Below, piece after piece: positions 9,465 through 20,260 of a DNA stretch of 64,000 bases. The notes beneath the pieces are model-generated. The model did no database searches and was not told the DNA's origin. It saw only the letters and a program-made list of their open reading frames with translations. Positions within the stretch are counted from its first letter, which is position 1, and every line of letters starts with the position of its first letter. The stretch covers positions 1 to 64,000 of the forward strand of contig NZ_MRCE01000011.1 in assembly GCF_001904725.1 (NCBI RefSeq), read 5' to 3'. Source of the DNA: Phormidium ambiguum IAM M-71. GTDB taxonomy: Bacteria; Cyanobacteriota; Cyanobacteriia; Cyanobacteriales; Aerosakkonemataceae. The translations under genes were made by a program, and so were the position numbers.

Positions 9465-10631
9465 ATGACTATTCGCATTTTCATTTCAACTGGCGAAGTT
9501 TCGGGAGATTTACAAGGGGCGTTGTTAATTAGCGCATTGCAACGTCAAGCAGAAAAACTAGGACAAGAATTAGAAATTGTCGCTTTGGGTGGTTCTCGAA
9601 TGGCACAAGCTGGTGCTAAATTGTTGGGCGATACCACCAAAATTGGCTCTGTGGGCATTTTGGAATCATTGCCTTACATTGTGCCAACTTTGCGAATCCA
9701 AAATCGTGCTAAACAGTATTTACGGCAAAATCCACCTGATTTGGTAATTTTAATTGATTACATGGGGCCAAATCTTGCGATCGGTAATTTTATTCGATCG
9801 CACTTGACAAATATACCAATTGTCTATTACATTGCCCCCCAAGTTTGGGTATGGTCATTGAGCGATCGCAACACCCAACAAATCATCAAAAACTCCGACC
9901 TAATATTGGCAATTTTTCCCGAAGAAACTCGGTTTTTTGCGGAAAAGGGCGCAAAAGTCACTTTCGTAGGTCATCCTTTACTAGATAAAATGATTTCTGC
10001 TCCCAATCGTTTTGCTGCGCGTGCTAGCTTGGGAATTGCACCTGAAGAAACAGTAATTACCTTAATCCCAGCTTCCCGAAAGCAAGAACTAGAATATGTT
10101 TTACCAGTAATGCTGGCCGCAGCACAAATTCTCCAATCGAAAATTTCACAGGCGAAGTTTTTAATTCCCCTATCCTTGGAAGCATTTCGCCAACCGATCG
10201 AACAAGCAATTCGAGATTACAACTTAAACATTACTTTAGTAGCTGATAAAAATATAGAAGCGATCGCCGCCGCCGACCTCGCAATTACCAAATCAGGAAC
10301 CGTAAACTTAGAAATTGCCCTTTTAGAAGTTCCCCAAGTCGTAATCTATCGCGTTAACCCGATTACTGCTTGGATCGCCAAAAAACTCTTAAAATTTTCC
10401 ATTCCCTTCATGTCACCACCGAATCTGGTGTTGAGGAAAGCGATCGTCCCCGAACTACTCCAAGAACAAGCCACACCAGAAAATATAGTCAAAGAAGCCC
10501 TAAACTTGTTAAATCCAGCAAAAAAATCCCAAGTTTTGGCAGATTATCAGCAAATGCGCCAAATATTAGGCGAAGAAGGCAAAGTATGCGAAAAAGCAGC
10601 CCAAGAAATCTTCACGCTCTTACCTTTGTAG
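9465..10631 (+). CDS. lpxB: Lipid-A-disaccharide synthase
   Basis: GT19 glycosyltransferase that condenses UDP-2,3-diacylglucosamine with lipid X; peripheral inner-membrane enzyme. 388 aa, opening with the family hallmark STGEVSGDLQGALL; it also has IDYMGPN, YYIAPQVWVW and the KSGTVNLEIAL donor-site segment. It completes the lpxC-fabZ-lpxA-lpxB cluster and is followed at once by a CTTCTGC repeat. Confidence 0.96.
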   Translation: MTIRIFISTGEVSGDLQGALLISALQRQAEKLGQELEIVALGGSRMAQAGAKLLGDTTKIGSVGILESLPYIVPTLRIQNRAKQYLRQNPPDLVILIDYMGPNLAIGNFIRSHLTNIPIVYYIAPQVWVWSLSDRNTQQIIKNSDLILAIFPEETRFFAEKGAKVTFVGHPLLDKMISAPNRFAARASLGIAPEETVITLIPASRKQELEYVLPVMLAAAQILQSKISQAKFLIPLSLEAFRQPIEQAIRDYNLNITLVADKNIEAIAAADLAITKSGTVNLEIALLEVPQVVIYRVNPITAWIAKKLLKFSIPFMSPPNLVLRKAIVPELLQEQATPENIVKEALNLLNPAKKSQVLADYQQMRQILGEEGKVCEKAAQEIFTLLPL

Positions 10632-10693
10632 CAGAGGACAAGGGGACAAAGGGAATTTTTACTTCTGCCTTCTGCCTTCTGCCTTCTGCCTTT
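10632..10693. repeat. Composite repeat after lpxB
   Basis: Starts right after the lpxB stop: GGACAAGGGGACAAAGGG arm, linker aatttttac, then CTTCTGC heptamers (complement of CAGAAGG). Here the second arm is the CTTCTGC type, so arm types are mixed between copies. Confidence 0.75.
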
Positions 10694-10805
10694 CCTCAGA
10701 AAGATCATATTTCTTTAAGTATTGTTACTTCCTGCGTGGTATGATTGCATCTGGCTAGAAAAAGCCAAAGTCAAATTATAGAACTGGTTTGCGAGTTCCG
10801 TCATC

Positions 10806-11243
10806 TTGTCAGACTCATCTCATGAATCCACCACTGTAGCTACGGATAATTCTCAAGTTGATGCTCAGGAAGAAAAACCCAGAGAATCAATGCAGGAATA
10901 CTATAGCCTGCAAAAAGAACTATACGTAGTCACCCTGACGACAACAGCGATGATTTTCGTCTCAGTTTGGGTTGTTTACAACCGGAACACAGCACTAAAT
11001 TATTTGCTTGGGGCGTGCACAGGTGTGGTTTACTTGAGAATGTTGGCCAAAAATGTTGAACAGCTTGGTCAACAAAACCGCAGTCTGAGCAAGTCTCGGT
11101 TTGCCGTATTTATTGGGTTGATTATACTAGCAACTCAATTGAGTCAGCTACAGGTACTCCCAATATTTTTGGGATTCCTGACATACAAAGTTGCACTCTT
11201 ATACCAGATGGTGCGAGCCCTCATGCCGTCCGATCGTAGATAG
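10806..11243 (+). CDS. atpI: ATP synthase protein I
   Basis: Small membrane protein thought to help assemble the c-ring; first gene of the cyanobacterial atp operon. 145 aa, with a polar N-terminus (about 40 aa) and four hydrophobic segments (about 47-62, 65-78, 98-113, 118-135). The best in-frame start is TTG at 10806; a shorter form from the Met at residue 29 is possible. Its position just before atpB matches other cyanobacteria. Confidence 0.85.
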   Translation: MSDSSHESTTVATDNSQVDAQEEKPRESMQEYYSLQKELYVVTLTTTAMIFVSVWVVYNRNTALNYLLGACTGVVYLRMLAKNVEQLGQQNRSLSKSRFAVFIGLIILATQLSQLQVLPIFLGFLTYKVALLYQMVRALMPSDRR

Positions 11244-11302
11244 ATCGGGCAAGCTGCGATGCTCGAAAGCTAAATTTCGGGGAAAGTTTCCTGAAGGTCA
11301 AA

Positions 11303-12064
11303 ATGCTCAGTGACTTGAATTACTTAACTTTTACGCACCTAGCTAGTTTAGAAGTGGGTCAACATTTCTACTGGCAAGTGGGCAATTTAAAACTACACGG
11401 GCAAGTTTTTCTCACCTCCTGGTTCGTGATTGCTCTTCTTTTGGTAGCTTCATTCCTAGCTACTAAGAACATCCAGAGAATTCCTGGCGGAATGCAGAAT
11501 TTTATGGAATACGTTCTGGAGTTTATTCAAGGACTGGCAAAAAACCAATTAGGTGAGAAAGAATACCGTCCTTGGGTGCCCTTTATTGGCACACTGTTTT
11601 TGTTTATCTTCGTGTCTAATTGGTCAGGAGCGTTAATTCCCTGGAGATTAATCAAACTTCCAGAAGGTGAATTAGCTGCACCAACTAATGACATCAACAC
11701 GACTGTAGCCTTAGCATTACTAACTTCCTTAGCGTACTTTTACGCAGGTTTTAGCAAGCGGGGTTTAGGGTACTTTAGGAAATATATCGAACCAACACCA
11801 GTCCTGTTACCCATTGCGATTCTAGAAGATTTCACCAAACCACTTTCCCTAAGCTTCCGTCTATTTGGAAACATCCTGGCGGATGAACTAGTAGTTGGGG
11901 TGTTGGTGCTACTAGTGCCTCTGTTTGTACCTTTGCCAATTATGGCTTTAGGTCTATTTACCAGTGCAATTCAAGCTTTGGTATTTGCCACCTTAGCGGC
12001 GGCATATATTCATGAGGCGATGGAAGGGCATGGTGGAGAAGAACATCATGAGGAGCATGGTTAG
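11303..12064 (+). CDS. atpB: ATP synthase F0 subunit a
   Basis: Forms the proton half-channels of F0 beside the c-ring. 253 aa with at least five hydrophobic helices; the conserved Arg lies in [15 protein letters not shown], essential for coupling. The tail is His/Glu-rich ([12 protein letters not shown]). Order atpI-atpB-atpE is standard. Confidence 0.97.
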   Translation: MLSDLNYLTFTHLASLEVGQHFYWQVGNLKLHGQVFLTSWFVIALLLVASFLATKNIQRIPGGMQNFMEYVLEFIQGLAKNQLGEKEYRPWVPFIGTLFLFIFVSNWSGALIPWRLIKLPEGELAAPTNDINTTVALALLTSLAYFYAGFSKRGLGYFRKYIEPTPVLLPIAILEDFTKPLSLSFRLFGNILADELVVGVLVLLVPLFVPLPIMALGLFTSAIQALVFATLAAAYIHEAMEGHGGEEHHEEHG

Positions 12065-12192
12065 TCCTCATTTAATGGTAGGTTGAGTAGGAACAGAGAA
12101 TTTGGCATCAAGAAAATAAATTGCTCATTCCTGGCTCAAAACTCAAGACTCAAAAATCTGATTTGTTTTGTTGTGTAGATAAGGTAAGTTAA

Positions 12193-12447
<255 letters not shown>

Positions 12448-12622
12448 GCGCAATAACGCATTAAGAGAATGGGTAATGGAGAATAACAAATTTGATAGGT
12501 TAGATGGGAATTTGAGATTTAATTTGCCATCTGCCAGACATAATTTGAAATTCCTCCATACCCAAATCAGCAATTTTGTCCAGATTTATTTTGCTCCCAG
12601 GTAGTTTTTGAAACTGTAAAAA

Positions 12623-13057
12623 ATGTTTGATTTCGACGCCACTTTGCCTTTAATGGCAGTACAGTTTTTGCTGTTGGCGGCGGTTTTAAATGCGGTTTTC
12701 TATAAGCCTTTGTCTAAGGCGATAGACGATCGCTCTGAATATATCCGCACCAATGAGGTTGAGGCACGCGAACGTTTAGCTAAGGCAGAGCAACTGGCAA
12801 AGCAGTATGAGGAACAGCTAGCTGTAGCTCGTCGGGAAGCTCAAAGTGTAATTGCCGCTGCTCAAGAAGATGCCAAAAAAATCGCTGCCCAGAAAAATTC
12901 CGAAGCTGTTGCAGAAGTCCAAGCTCGACTAGAGCAAACAAAGAAAGAAATAGACGAGCAAAAACAAGCTGCAATGAGTTCTCTAGAACAGGAAGTAGAT
13001 GCTCTAAGTCGCCAAATTCTGGAAAAGCTTTTGGGGCCAAGTCTAGCAAATAGATAG
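12623..13057 (+). CDS. atpG: ATP synthase F0 subunit b' (second b-type)
   Basis: Peripheral-stalk subunit typical of photosynthetic organisms, forming a heterodimer with b. 144 aa: one N-terminal membrane helix (about 6-24) then a long charged coiled coil (about 40-130) rich in Glu, Lys, Gln and Ala. Naming varies (atpG or atpF'). Its presence next to atpF is itself evidence for a cyanobacterial operon. Confidence 0.95.
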   Translation: MFDFDATLPLMAVQFLLLAAVLNAVFYKPLSKAIDDRSEYIRTNEVEARERLAKAEQLAKQYEEQLAVARREAQSVIAAAQEDAKKIAAQKNSEAVAEVQARLEQTKKEIDEQKQAAMSSLEQEVDALSRQILEKLLGPSLANR

Positions 13058-13160
13058 GGCAAATGCTTTTTGCATTGGTCAAAGCAGGCTTTTACTTAGT
13101 GTCAGAAATCGGCTCTAAGTAAACAGTGAATGTATGGGAAATTGAGCCGCAAAAATGTGA

Positions 13161-13715
13161 ATGGGTATGATGCAGACTTTCTTTTTACTGGCTACAGAAG
13201 CTCATTCGGAAGCAGCGGAATCGGGGGGTTTTGGGCTGAATTTTGATTTATTAGAAACCAACCTGATTAACCTAGCTATTCTGATTGGAGTCATATTTTA
13301 CTTAGGGCGTAAAATCGTAACTAATATCCTGACTGAAAGACGTAAAAGGATTTTAGAAGAGATTGGCGAAGCGGAAGCTCGTCAACGCCAAGCTGCTGAA
13401 GCCTTAGCAGATCAACAACAGAAGTTGGCTCAGGCGCAAGCAGAAGCAGAACGAATTAGAAAAGAAGCCGAAACAACTGCTCAATCGGCTAAAGAATCTA
13501 TCCTAGCTCAAGGGGCTAAGGAAGTAGAAAATTTGCGGAAAAAAGCCAGCGAAGATTTGAATACAGAAACAGAAAGAGTGTTAGCAGAGTTGCGCCAAAG
13601 AGTAACAGAGTTAGCAATTCAAAGAGTGGAATCTCAGTTAACATCTGTTTTGGATGAATCCGCGCAACAAGAATTAGTTAATAACAGCATTGCCCTGCTA
13701 GGAGGAAACCAATGA
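13161..13715 (+). CDS. atpF: ATP synthase F0 subunit b
   Basis: Peripheral-stalk subunit linking F0 to F1. 184 aa: a short N-terminal extension, one membrane helix (about 33-50), then a coiled coil with RRKRILEEIGEAEARQRQAAE. ATGs at 13161, 13167 and 13170 are all in frame. It overlaps atpH by four bases (ATGA), implying translational coupling. Confidence 0.95.
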   Translation: MGMMQTFFLLATEAHSEAAESGGFGLNFDLLETNLINLAILIGVIFYLGRKIVTNILTERRKRILEEIGEAEARQRQAAEALADQQQKLAQAQAEAERIRKEAETTAQSAKESILAQGAKEVENLRKKASEDLNTETERVLAELRQRVTELAIQRVESQLTSVLDESAQQELVNNSIALLGGNQ

Positions 13716-14266
13716 AAGGAAACTTATTTGGTGAAGCGGTAGCAGAACCTTATGCAGAAGCGATGATGTCAGTAGCGCAAAGTCAGAACTTGACGGACAA
13801 GTTTGGTGAGGATGCGCGGGCTTTAATTGAACTGGTAAAAAGTTCACCAGAACTACAAAAGTTTCTTGGCGATCCATTAGTTCCAACAGAAAAAAGAAAG
13901 GAAGTAATTCGTCAAGTTGTTGGGGATCAAGTTCATTCTTTGATGATGAACTTTTTGATGCTTTTGGTAGATAAAAAGCGGATTCTGTTTTTAGAAACAA
14001 TTTGCCAAGAGTATTTAAATCGGTTGAGAGAACTCAATCAAACTGTTTTGGCTGAAGTGACTTCGGCTGTGGAATTGAGTGAAGAGCAGAAGCAGTCTGT
14101 TCGGGAGAAGGTAAAATCCGTATCAGGTGCTCGAGAAGTAGAACTCGCAACCAAAGTCGATCGAGATCTAATTGGTGGGGTAATCATCAAAGTTGGTTCT
14201 CAAGTGTTTGATGCGAGTTTGCGCGGTCAATTACGTCGCATTTCTCTGCGCTTGAGTAACGCCTAG
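13712..14266 (+). CDS. atpH: ATP synthase F1 subunit delta
   Basis: Caps F1 and joins it to the b/b' stalk. 184 aa, with the family start AVAEPYAEAMMSVA and the C-terminal signature VDRDLIGGVIIKVGSQVFDASLRGQL. Its start overlaps the atpF stop. A 120-nt repeat spacer separates it from atpA. Confidence 0.97.
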   Translation: MKGNLFGEAVAEPYAEAMMSVAQSQNLTDKFGEDARALIELVKSSPELQKFLGDPLVPTEKRKEVIRQVVGDQVHSLMMNFLMLLVDKKRILFLETICQEYLNRLRELNQTVLAEVTSAVELSEEQKQSVREKVKSVSGAREVELATKVDRDLIGGVIIKVGSQVFDASLRGQLRRISLRLSNA

Positions 14267-14267
14267 T

Positions 14268-14342
14268 TTAGTTTTGAGTTATGAGTTATTAGTTTTGAAT
14301 TAAATTAATAACTTAAAACTTAAAACTCAAAACTTAAAACTA
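14268..14342. repeat. AGTTTTGAGTT / AACTTAAAACT inverted repeat inside the atp operon
   Basis: Units of gttttgagttatgagttatt are followed by complementary aacttaaaacttaaaactc units, able to fold into a long AT-rich stem between atpH and atpA. The same family follows clpC (37968-38036). Confidence 0.7.
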
Positions 14343-14365
14343 TCACTAATTAACTGACTAAGTAA

Positions 14366-15907
<1,542 letters not shown>

Positions 15908-16080
15908 TTTGTCATTGGTCATTGGTCATTGGTCATTGGTCATTAGCTGTAGGGGCGGGTTTTGCTGTTAATTCTTCTGTTATGAACAAGAGACTTATCT
16001 AATAAACCCGCCCGTACAAGCAAATGACTGATAACTAATGACGAATGACAAAAAATTAATGACTGATGACAACTGAAAAG
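15908..16080. repeat. Nested inverted repeats in the atpA-atpC spacer
   Basis: Outer arms are heptamers of the GTCATTG family (15911-15945) and their complement (about 16020-16070). Nested inside is a second inverted repeat: 15948-15962 (TGTAGGGGCGGGTTT) pairs with 16004-16018 with one mismatch, enclosing 41 nt. The inner unit looks like a small MITE-like palindrome. Confidence 0.8.
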
Positions 16081-16088
16081 GAAAAACT

Positions 16089-17036
16089 ATGGCTAATTTA
16101 AAAGCAATCCGCGATCGGATTAAGTCGGTTAAAAATACCAAAAAAATCACCGAAGCGATGCGCCTCGTAGCAGCAGCTAAGGTGCGTCGTGCTCAAGAAC
16201 AAGTTATTGCTACCCGTCCCTTTGCTGATGCTTTGGCTCAGGTTCTCTACGGTTTACAGTCCCGGTTACGCTTTGAAGAAGCTAACTTACCTTTACTCAA
16301 ACAACGCCAAGTTCGTTCTGTAGGTTTGTTAGTGATTACAGGCGATCGCGGTTTGTGTGGTGGTTATAACAGTAACGTCATTAAACGGGCGGAAAGTCGC
16401 GCTAAGGAACTGAAAGCTGAAGGCGTAGATTATAAATTTGTTCTCGTAGGACGGAAAGCGATTCAGTATTTCCAACGCCGGGAACAACCCATTGATGCTA
16501 CCTTCTCTGGCTTAGAACAAGTTCCGACAGCAGCAGAAGCATCAGCGATCGCTGATGAACTCCTGTCTCTCTTCTTGTCGGAAAGTGTAGATCGAGTAGA
16601 ACTGGTTTATACCAAATTTGTCTCGCTTATTAGTTCTCGCCCAGTAATTCAAACTTTATTACCTTTAGATCCCCAAGGTTTAGAACCCTCAGATGATGAA
16701 ATTTTCCGTCTGACTACCAAGGGCGGTCAATTTCAAGTCGAACGGAGCAAGGTAACAACAGAAGTTCGCAGCTTCCCCAGAGATATGCTTTTTGAGCAAG
16801 ATCCCGTGCAAATTCTTGATGCTTTATTGCCGTTGTACCTAAATAACCAATTATTGCGGGCATTACAAGAATCAGCGGCTAGCGAACTGGCGGCTAGAAT
16901 GACAGCAATGAACAATGCGAGTGACAACGCTAGTGAGTTAATTGGAACATTAACTTTGTCATACAATAAAGCGCGACAAGCAGCAATTACACAGGAACTC
17001 TTAGAAGTTGTAGCTGGTGCTGATGCTTTAGGTTAA
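16089..17036 (+). CDS. atpC: ATP synthase F1 subunit gamma
   Basis: Central rotor shaft of F1. 315 aa with N-terminal [23 protein letters not shown] and a C-terminal helix ending [15 protein letters not shown]. It carries the insertion of photosynthetic gamma subunits (about residues 205-240, [16 protein letters not shown]) but without the chloroplast cysteine pair, so no thiol switch is expected. Last gene of the operon, followed by a strong terminator. Confidence 0.97.
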   Translation: MANLKAIRDRIKSVKNTKKITEAMRLVAAAKVRRAQEQVIATRPFADALAQVLYGLQSRLRFEEANLPLLKQRQVRSVGLLVITGDRGLCGGYNSNVIKRAESRAKELKAEGVDYKFVLVGRKAIQYFQRREQPIDATFSGLEQVPTAAEASAIADELLSLFLSESVDRVELVYTKFVSLISSRPVIQTLLPLDPQGLEPSDDEIFRLTTKGGQFQVERSKVTTEVRSFPRDMLFEQDPVQILDALLPLYLNNQLLRALQESAASELAARMTAMNNASDNASELIGTLTLSYNKARQAAITQELLEVVAGADALG

Positions 17037-17080
17037 GACCAAGCAATATTAACATTTCAGTTTTCCACCCCCTGGTTGAT

Positions 17081-17108
17081 AGCGCCTGAAGATACAGGCG
17101 CTTTTTTT
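17081..17108 (+). terminator. Rho-independent terminator of the atp operon
   Basis: Perfect 8-bp stem AGCGCCTG (17081-17088) / CAGGCGCT (17095-17102) with a 6-nt loop and a run of seven T, 45 nt after the atpC stop. Confidence 0.93.
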
Positions 17109-17166
17109 CGATTTATGGGTTGGTTAAACTGAAATGGCGATCGGCTGGGTAGGGCGCGATCGCACC

Positions 17167-17448
17167 CTACTTATTTTTATGGCTATTTTTGCCACCCTTA
17201 CTACCGATCTCAGACATATGTTCTCGATCTTCGCTGACAGCTTCACCGCCTTTGCGACCAATCTCTGCCATGTGTTGACGGTCTTTACTAACGGTTTCGC
17301 CGCCTTTTCGTCCAGCTTCTCTAGCCTCTTCTGGGGTAAATTCATGGGCAGTACCCTTCTCATGAGCAGCCTTCCCACCTTTGCTAGCAATTTCTCTTTG
17401 CTTTTCTTTATCCATAGAGGCGAATCCGCGTTTACTTTTCTCTGCCAT
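17167..17448 (-). CDS. KGG-domain stress-related protein
   Basis: Small very hydrophilic protein (93 aa from the ATG at 17448). Repeated (R/S)KGG units appear after the opening MAEKSKRGFASMDKEKQREIA: ASKGGKAAHEKG, AGRKGGETVS, IGRKGGEAVS, IGSKGGKN. The family (KGG repeats, like Bacillus GsiB and fungal Con-10) is stress-induced and probably disordered or hydrophilin-like; the biochemical role is not known. An in-frame start 11 codons upstream is less likely because homologues begin near MAEKSKRGFA. It stands alone, convergent with the atp operon. Confidence 0.85.
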   Translation of the reverse strand: MAEKSKRGFASMDKEKQREIASKGGKAAHEKGTAHEFTPEEAREAGRKGGETVSKDRQHMAEIGRKGGEAVSEDREHMSEIGSKGGKNSHKNK

Positions 17449-18037
17449 GATTAAACTCCACTTTAATTTCAAACTTGGCAATTTGGTTAATGTACTAAAT
17501 ACATCCTAGAAAGGTTCTAGGGACGATCTCTTCTTACTACAGAATTATCTATTTTAGTAGCCTACTCTACCAAATTGAATATCATTCTATGGTTGAGCTT
17601 ATCTGCTTATGATTTAGAAATAGACTAGGATAGAGCTTTTGTGAACAATAGTCGAGTTTACGAAGTAATGTAAATTGCTGTTAGCTAGTGCTTTGTCTTC
17701 TGTATTTTCGACTAGCGATCGAGTTTTATCGTGCGCGGTATGTACTAAATGTAGCTCTTTGATCGCTAAAATATCACCTGTGTAATATAATAATTTTTTA
17801 TTAAAAAAAATCACTTTTGTATATAAAGCTACCACTCCCCTAACTAGGTAAACGCTCGCTAGTAAACATAATTTAACAAATAACTTCATCCAAACTTTAC
17901 ATAATTCAGCAGGAAGCCAGAGAGTCAATGAAGTTTTGAATAAGAAATTTACGTGATACTACCGGATCTGGAAATATGCGTTTATGATTTGAATCTATTA
18001 GTTACGTACTTTCACGGGAATCTAGTTTAAAAGACTT
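17449..18037. other. Long divergent spacer, KGG gene / sugar transferase
   Basis: About 590 nt. Just upstream of the KGG start is the small palindrome CCTAGAA-agg-TTCTAGG (17505-17521), a possible regulatory site or leader hairpin. A 104-codon minus-strand ORF (17614-17928) has no recognisable features and I do not call it. The region should contain promoters for both flanking genes. Confidence 0.5.
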
Positions 18038-18721
18038 ATGACGACACCTCCAGGGCTGTGTCCAACGCTTGTGCGTCCAGAAGAAATGCTTAATTCGAGA
18101 ATCTATCAGGTAGCTCACCCTTCCGCTCGTTCTGTAATTAAGCGATTCATAGATATATTGGGTAGCATCGTAGGCTTAGTGATTTTGTCTATCGTATTTT
18201 TACCGATTGCGATCGCCATTAAGCTAGATAGCCCAGGGCCTATATTCTACACTCAAGAGCGTTGTGGACTTCAAGGACAACCGTTTAAAATTCGTAAATT
18301 CCGCTCAATGGTAGCTAATGCAGACGCTCTGAAGTCAAAAGTAAAAAACGAAGCTAAAGGATTGATATTTAAAAACCAAAACGACCCTCGTGTAACTCGC
18401 GTTGGAAATTTCTTAAGAAAAACCAGTTTAGATGAATTGCCTCAATTTTGGAATGTTTTAAAAGGAGAAATGAGTTTAGTTGGTACCCGGCCACCAACTT
18501 TTGATGAAGTAGCTCAATACAAAGAACATCACTGGCGGAGACTAGATGTTAAGCCTGGTATTACTGGTCTATGGCAAGTAAGCGGTCGTTCTTCAATCAA
18601 AGATTTTGAAGAAATTGTACTATTAGATTTGAATTATCAAAGAGATTGGCACCCTCTTTACGACCTGTACTTAATTATTAAAACTGTCGAAGTAGTACTG
18701 ATGAGGAAAGGTGCTTACTAA
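18038..18721 (+). CDS. Bacterial sugar transferase (polyprenyl-phosphate sugar-1-phosphate transferase)
   Basis: Initiates assembly of an exopolysaccharide or O-antigen unit by moving a sugar-1-phosphate to a lipid carrier. 227 aa: one membrane helix (about 40-63) and the monotopic PGT catalytic fold, with SPGPIFYTQERCG, FKIRKFRSM, TRVGNFLRKTSLDELPQFWNVL, GEMSLVGTRP and KPGITGLWQVSGRS. Only the catalytic domain is present, without the WbaP-type N-terminal membrane region. No other polysaccharide genes adjoin it, so the polymer cannot be inferred. Confidence 0.93.
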   Translation: MTTPPGLCPTLVRPEEMLNSRIYQVAHPSARSVIKRFIDILGSIVGLVILSIVFLPIAIAIKLDSPGPIFYTQERCGLQGQPFKIRKFRSMVANADALKSKVKNEAKGLIFKNQNDPRVTRVGNFLRKTSLDELPQFWNVLKGEMSLVGTRPPTFDEVAQYKEHHWRRLDVKPGITGLWQVSGRSSIKDFEEIVLLDLNYQRDWHPLYDLYLIIKTVEVVLMRKGAY

Positions 18722-18726
18722 AACAA

Positions 18727-18767
18727 TAAAGCCAAAGAAAAATTAAATTTATCCGTCTTTGGCTTTA
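18727..18767. terminator. 12-bp perfect hairpin, convergent terminator
   Basis: TAAAGCCAAAGA (18727-18738) pairs perfectly with 18756-18767, six nt after the sugar transferase stop and facing the minus-strand gene that ends at 18810. It probably serves the sugar transferase and perhaps both. Confidence 0.8.
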
Positions 18768-18809
18768 GCAATGTTTTGGTTTTAATCATCAAGTTATTTC
18801 TTACCAAAT

Positions 18810-19835
18810 TCACCACGAATAGTTCCAATTAAACCCTGTGTTTCTTTGTGTAGAAACATCAGCGTTTAAAGATATTGATTGATAATTTCTTTTTGGTAAT
18901 TGTGTACATTGGTTAACAGCACAGAGATCTATTTTTGCCCCGGAAAAGCTAGCACCACTAAGGTCTGCTTCAGTTAAATTAGCCCGACTCAAATTTGTCC
19001 AATCTAATTCAGCCTTATATAAGGAAGCTTGACTAAAATTAGCACTAGTTAGGTCTGCACCTGTAAAATTTACACCTCGCAGTTCTGCTTGGGTAAAATT
19101 AGCGCCAATTAAACTTGCTCCCTGTAAGTTAGCGCCACTTAATTTTGCTTCACTTAAATCAACGCCACTTAAATCAACGCCACTTAAATCAACACCGTTG
19201 AGAAAAGCGCCGCTAAGATTAACATTTTGCAAAAGTGCGCCTTCTAAAGTAGCACCACTCAATCTCGCAGAATTCAAATTTGCCCAGTTAAGAATTGCAC
19301 GATTAAGATTAGCTCCTCGAAGGTTTATTCCTGTTAAATTAGCTCCACAAAGATTAGCTTTTTCTAAATCAGCATTTCTCAAGTTAGCAGCATGAAGATT
19401 AGCACCACTCAAGCGAGCCTCTGTTAATTTTGATTTTACTAAAAAAGCGCCATTAAGGTTAGCTTTAGTTAAGTCAGCATTTTCTAGATGGCCTTCACTT
19501 AACTTAACAAAGCTTAAATTTGCCCAATTTAATAATGCGCCATTGAGATTTGATTTAGTAAGAAAAGCTTTACTAAAGTTCGCTCCGGTAAGATTAGCTT
19601 CTGCTAAATTTACTCCTATTAAAGTTACTCCGCTTAAGTTTACACCTCGCAGGTCATATCCAGAGAAGTCTCTATGTCCCATTTCATAAAGCCTGAGCAT
19701 AATGTGACGAGCCATGTTCTGCGAATTCCTGTTGCTAAAATTTTCCTCTGATAAACTAGGTTTATTTAAAGTTTGGTGATAGTCTGAAATGACATTCAAA
19801 GTATTTTTGCCTAAATTTTTTAGACAACTGCTCAA
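18810..19835 (-). CDS. Pentapeptide-repeat protein
   Basis: 341 aa. After an N-terminal helix-forming part (about 1-55) come some 45 tandem A(N/D)LxG-type pentapeptides (ANLTGANFSKAFLTKSNLNGA and so on) to about residue 305, expected to form a right-handed quadrilateral beta-helix. Such proteins are abundant in cyanobacteria; most have no known function, and a few mimic DNA and inhibit gyrase. No signal peptide is seen. A duplicated LSGVDLSGVDLS stretch suggests recent repeat expansion. Its function is not inferred. Confidence 0.9.
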   Translation of the reverse strand: MSSCLKNLGKNTLNVISDYHQTLNKPSLSEENFSNRNSQNMARHIMLRLYEMGHRDFSGYDLRGVNLSGVTLIGVNLAEANLTGANFSKAFLTKSNLNGALLNWANLSFVKLSEGHLENADLTKANLNGAFLVKSKLTEARLSGANLHAANLRNADLEKANLCGANLTGINLRGANLNRAILNWANLNSARLSGATLEGALLQNVNLSGAFLNGVDLSGVDLSGVDLSEAKLSGANLQGASLIGANFTQAELRGVNFTGADLTSANFSQASLYKAELDWTNLSRANLTEADLSGASFSGAKIDLCAVNQCTQLPKRNYQSISLNADVSTQRNTGFNWNYSW

Positions 19836-20260
19836 GTTTCTGCTTCACCAATGCTTACTCCTGATTTACTAAATTTATTTTTCCCGTTTTAGCCTTTATT
19901 TTAAACATTTCACTACAAATATTACTGTGGTTTAATTAGAGAAAGTTTTAAGAAAAAAGATGTTTTGTCAAGTAATTTTAATAATTTATTTATATTTAGT
20001 CCCGATTGTACAAAAATTATTAATCAAATGGAATAGTAAAATAATTACCGAAAGTAAAGAATTGTTGCTAATTTTGTAAAGAAGTAGGTGGGAACAGGGA
20101 ACAGGCTGAAGGGGAAAAGTAGGGAATTAGAGACATAAGTTGTTTTTATATTGTTTAGGCTGTTAGTGGAGAGGTGAAAGAAAATTATCTGAACTACTCG
20201 ATTTATTACCTTAGTAGATAAACGTGGGCATTTCGTCTTAATTTTTCATTTGGATTAGTT
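19836..20260. other. AT-rich spacer upstream of tandem PPK2
   Basis: 425 nt, very AT-rich, no ORF of note. A degenerate G-rich patch (gtgggaacagggaacaggctgaagggg, about 20088-20114) recalls the composite repeats. No RNA gene recognised. Confidence 0.5.

Noticed and set aside
12780-13082. Antisense ORFs over atpG and other atp genes
   Set aside because: Shadow frames of well-supported genes, with no independent features.
17614-17928. 104-codon minus-strand ORF in the KGG/sugar transferase spacer
   Set aside because: No recognisable motif, no clear ribosome-binding site, and AT-driven composition; reads as chance ORF.
18810-19835. Pentapeptide-repeat protein as a gyrase-protecting resistance factor
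   Set aside because: The fold alone does not show function, and no drug-resistance or gyrase context is nearby.
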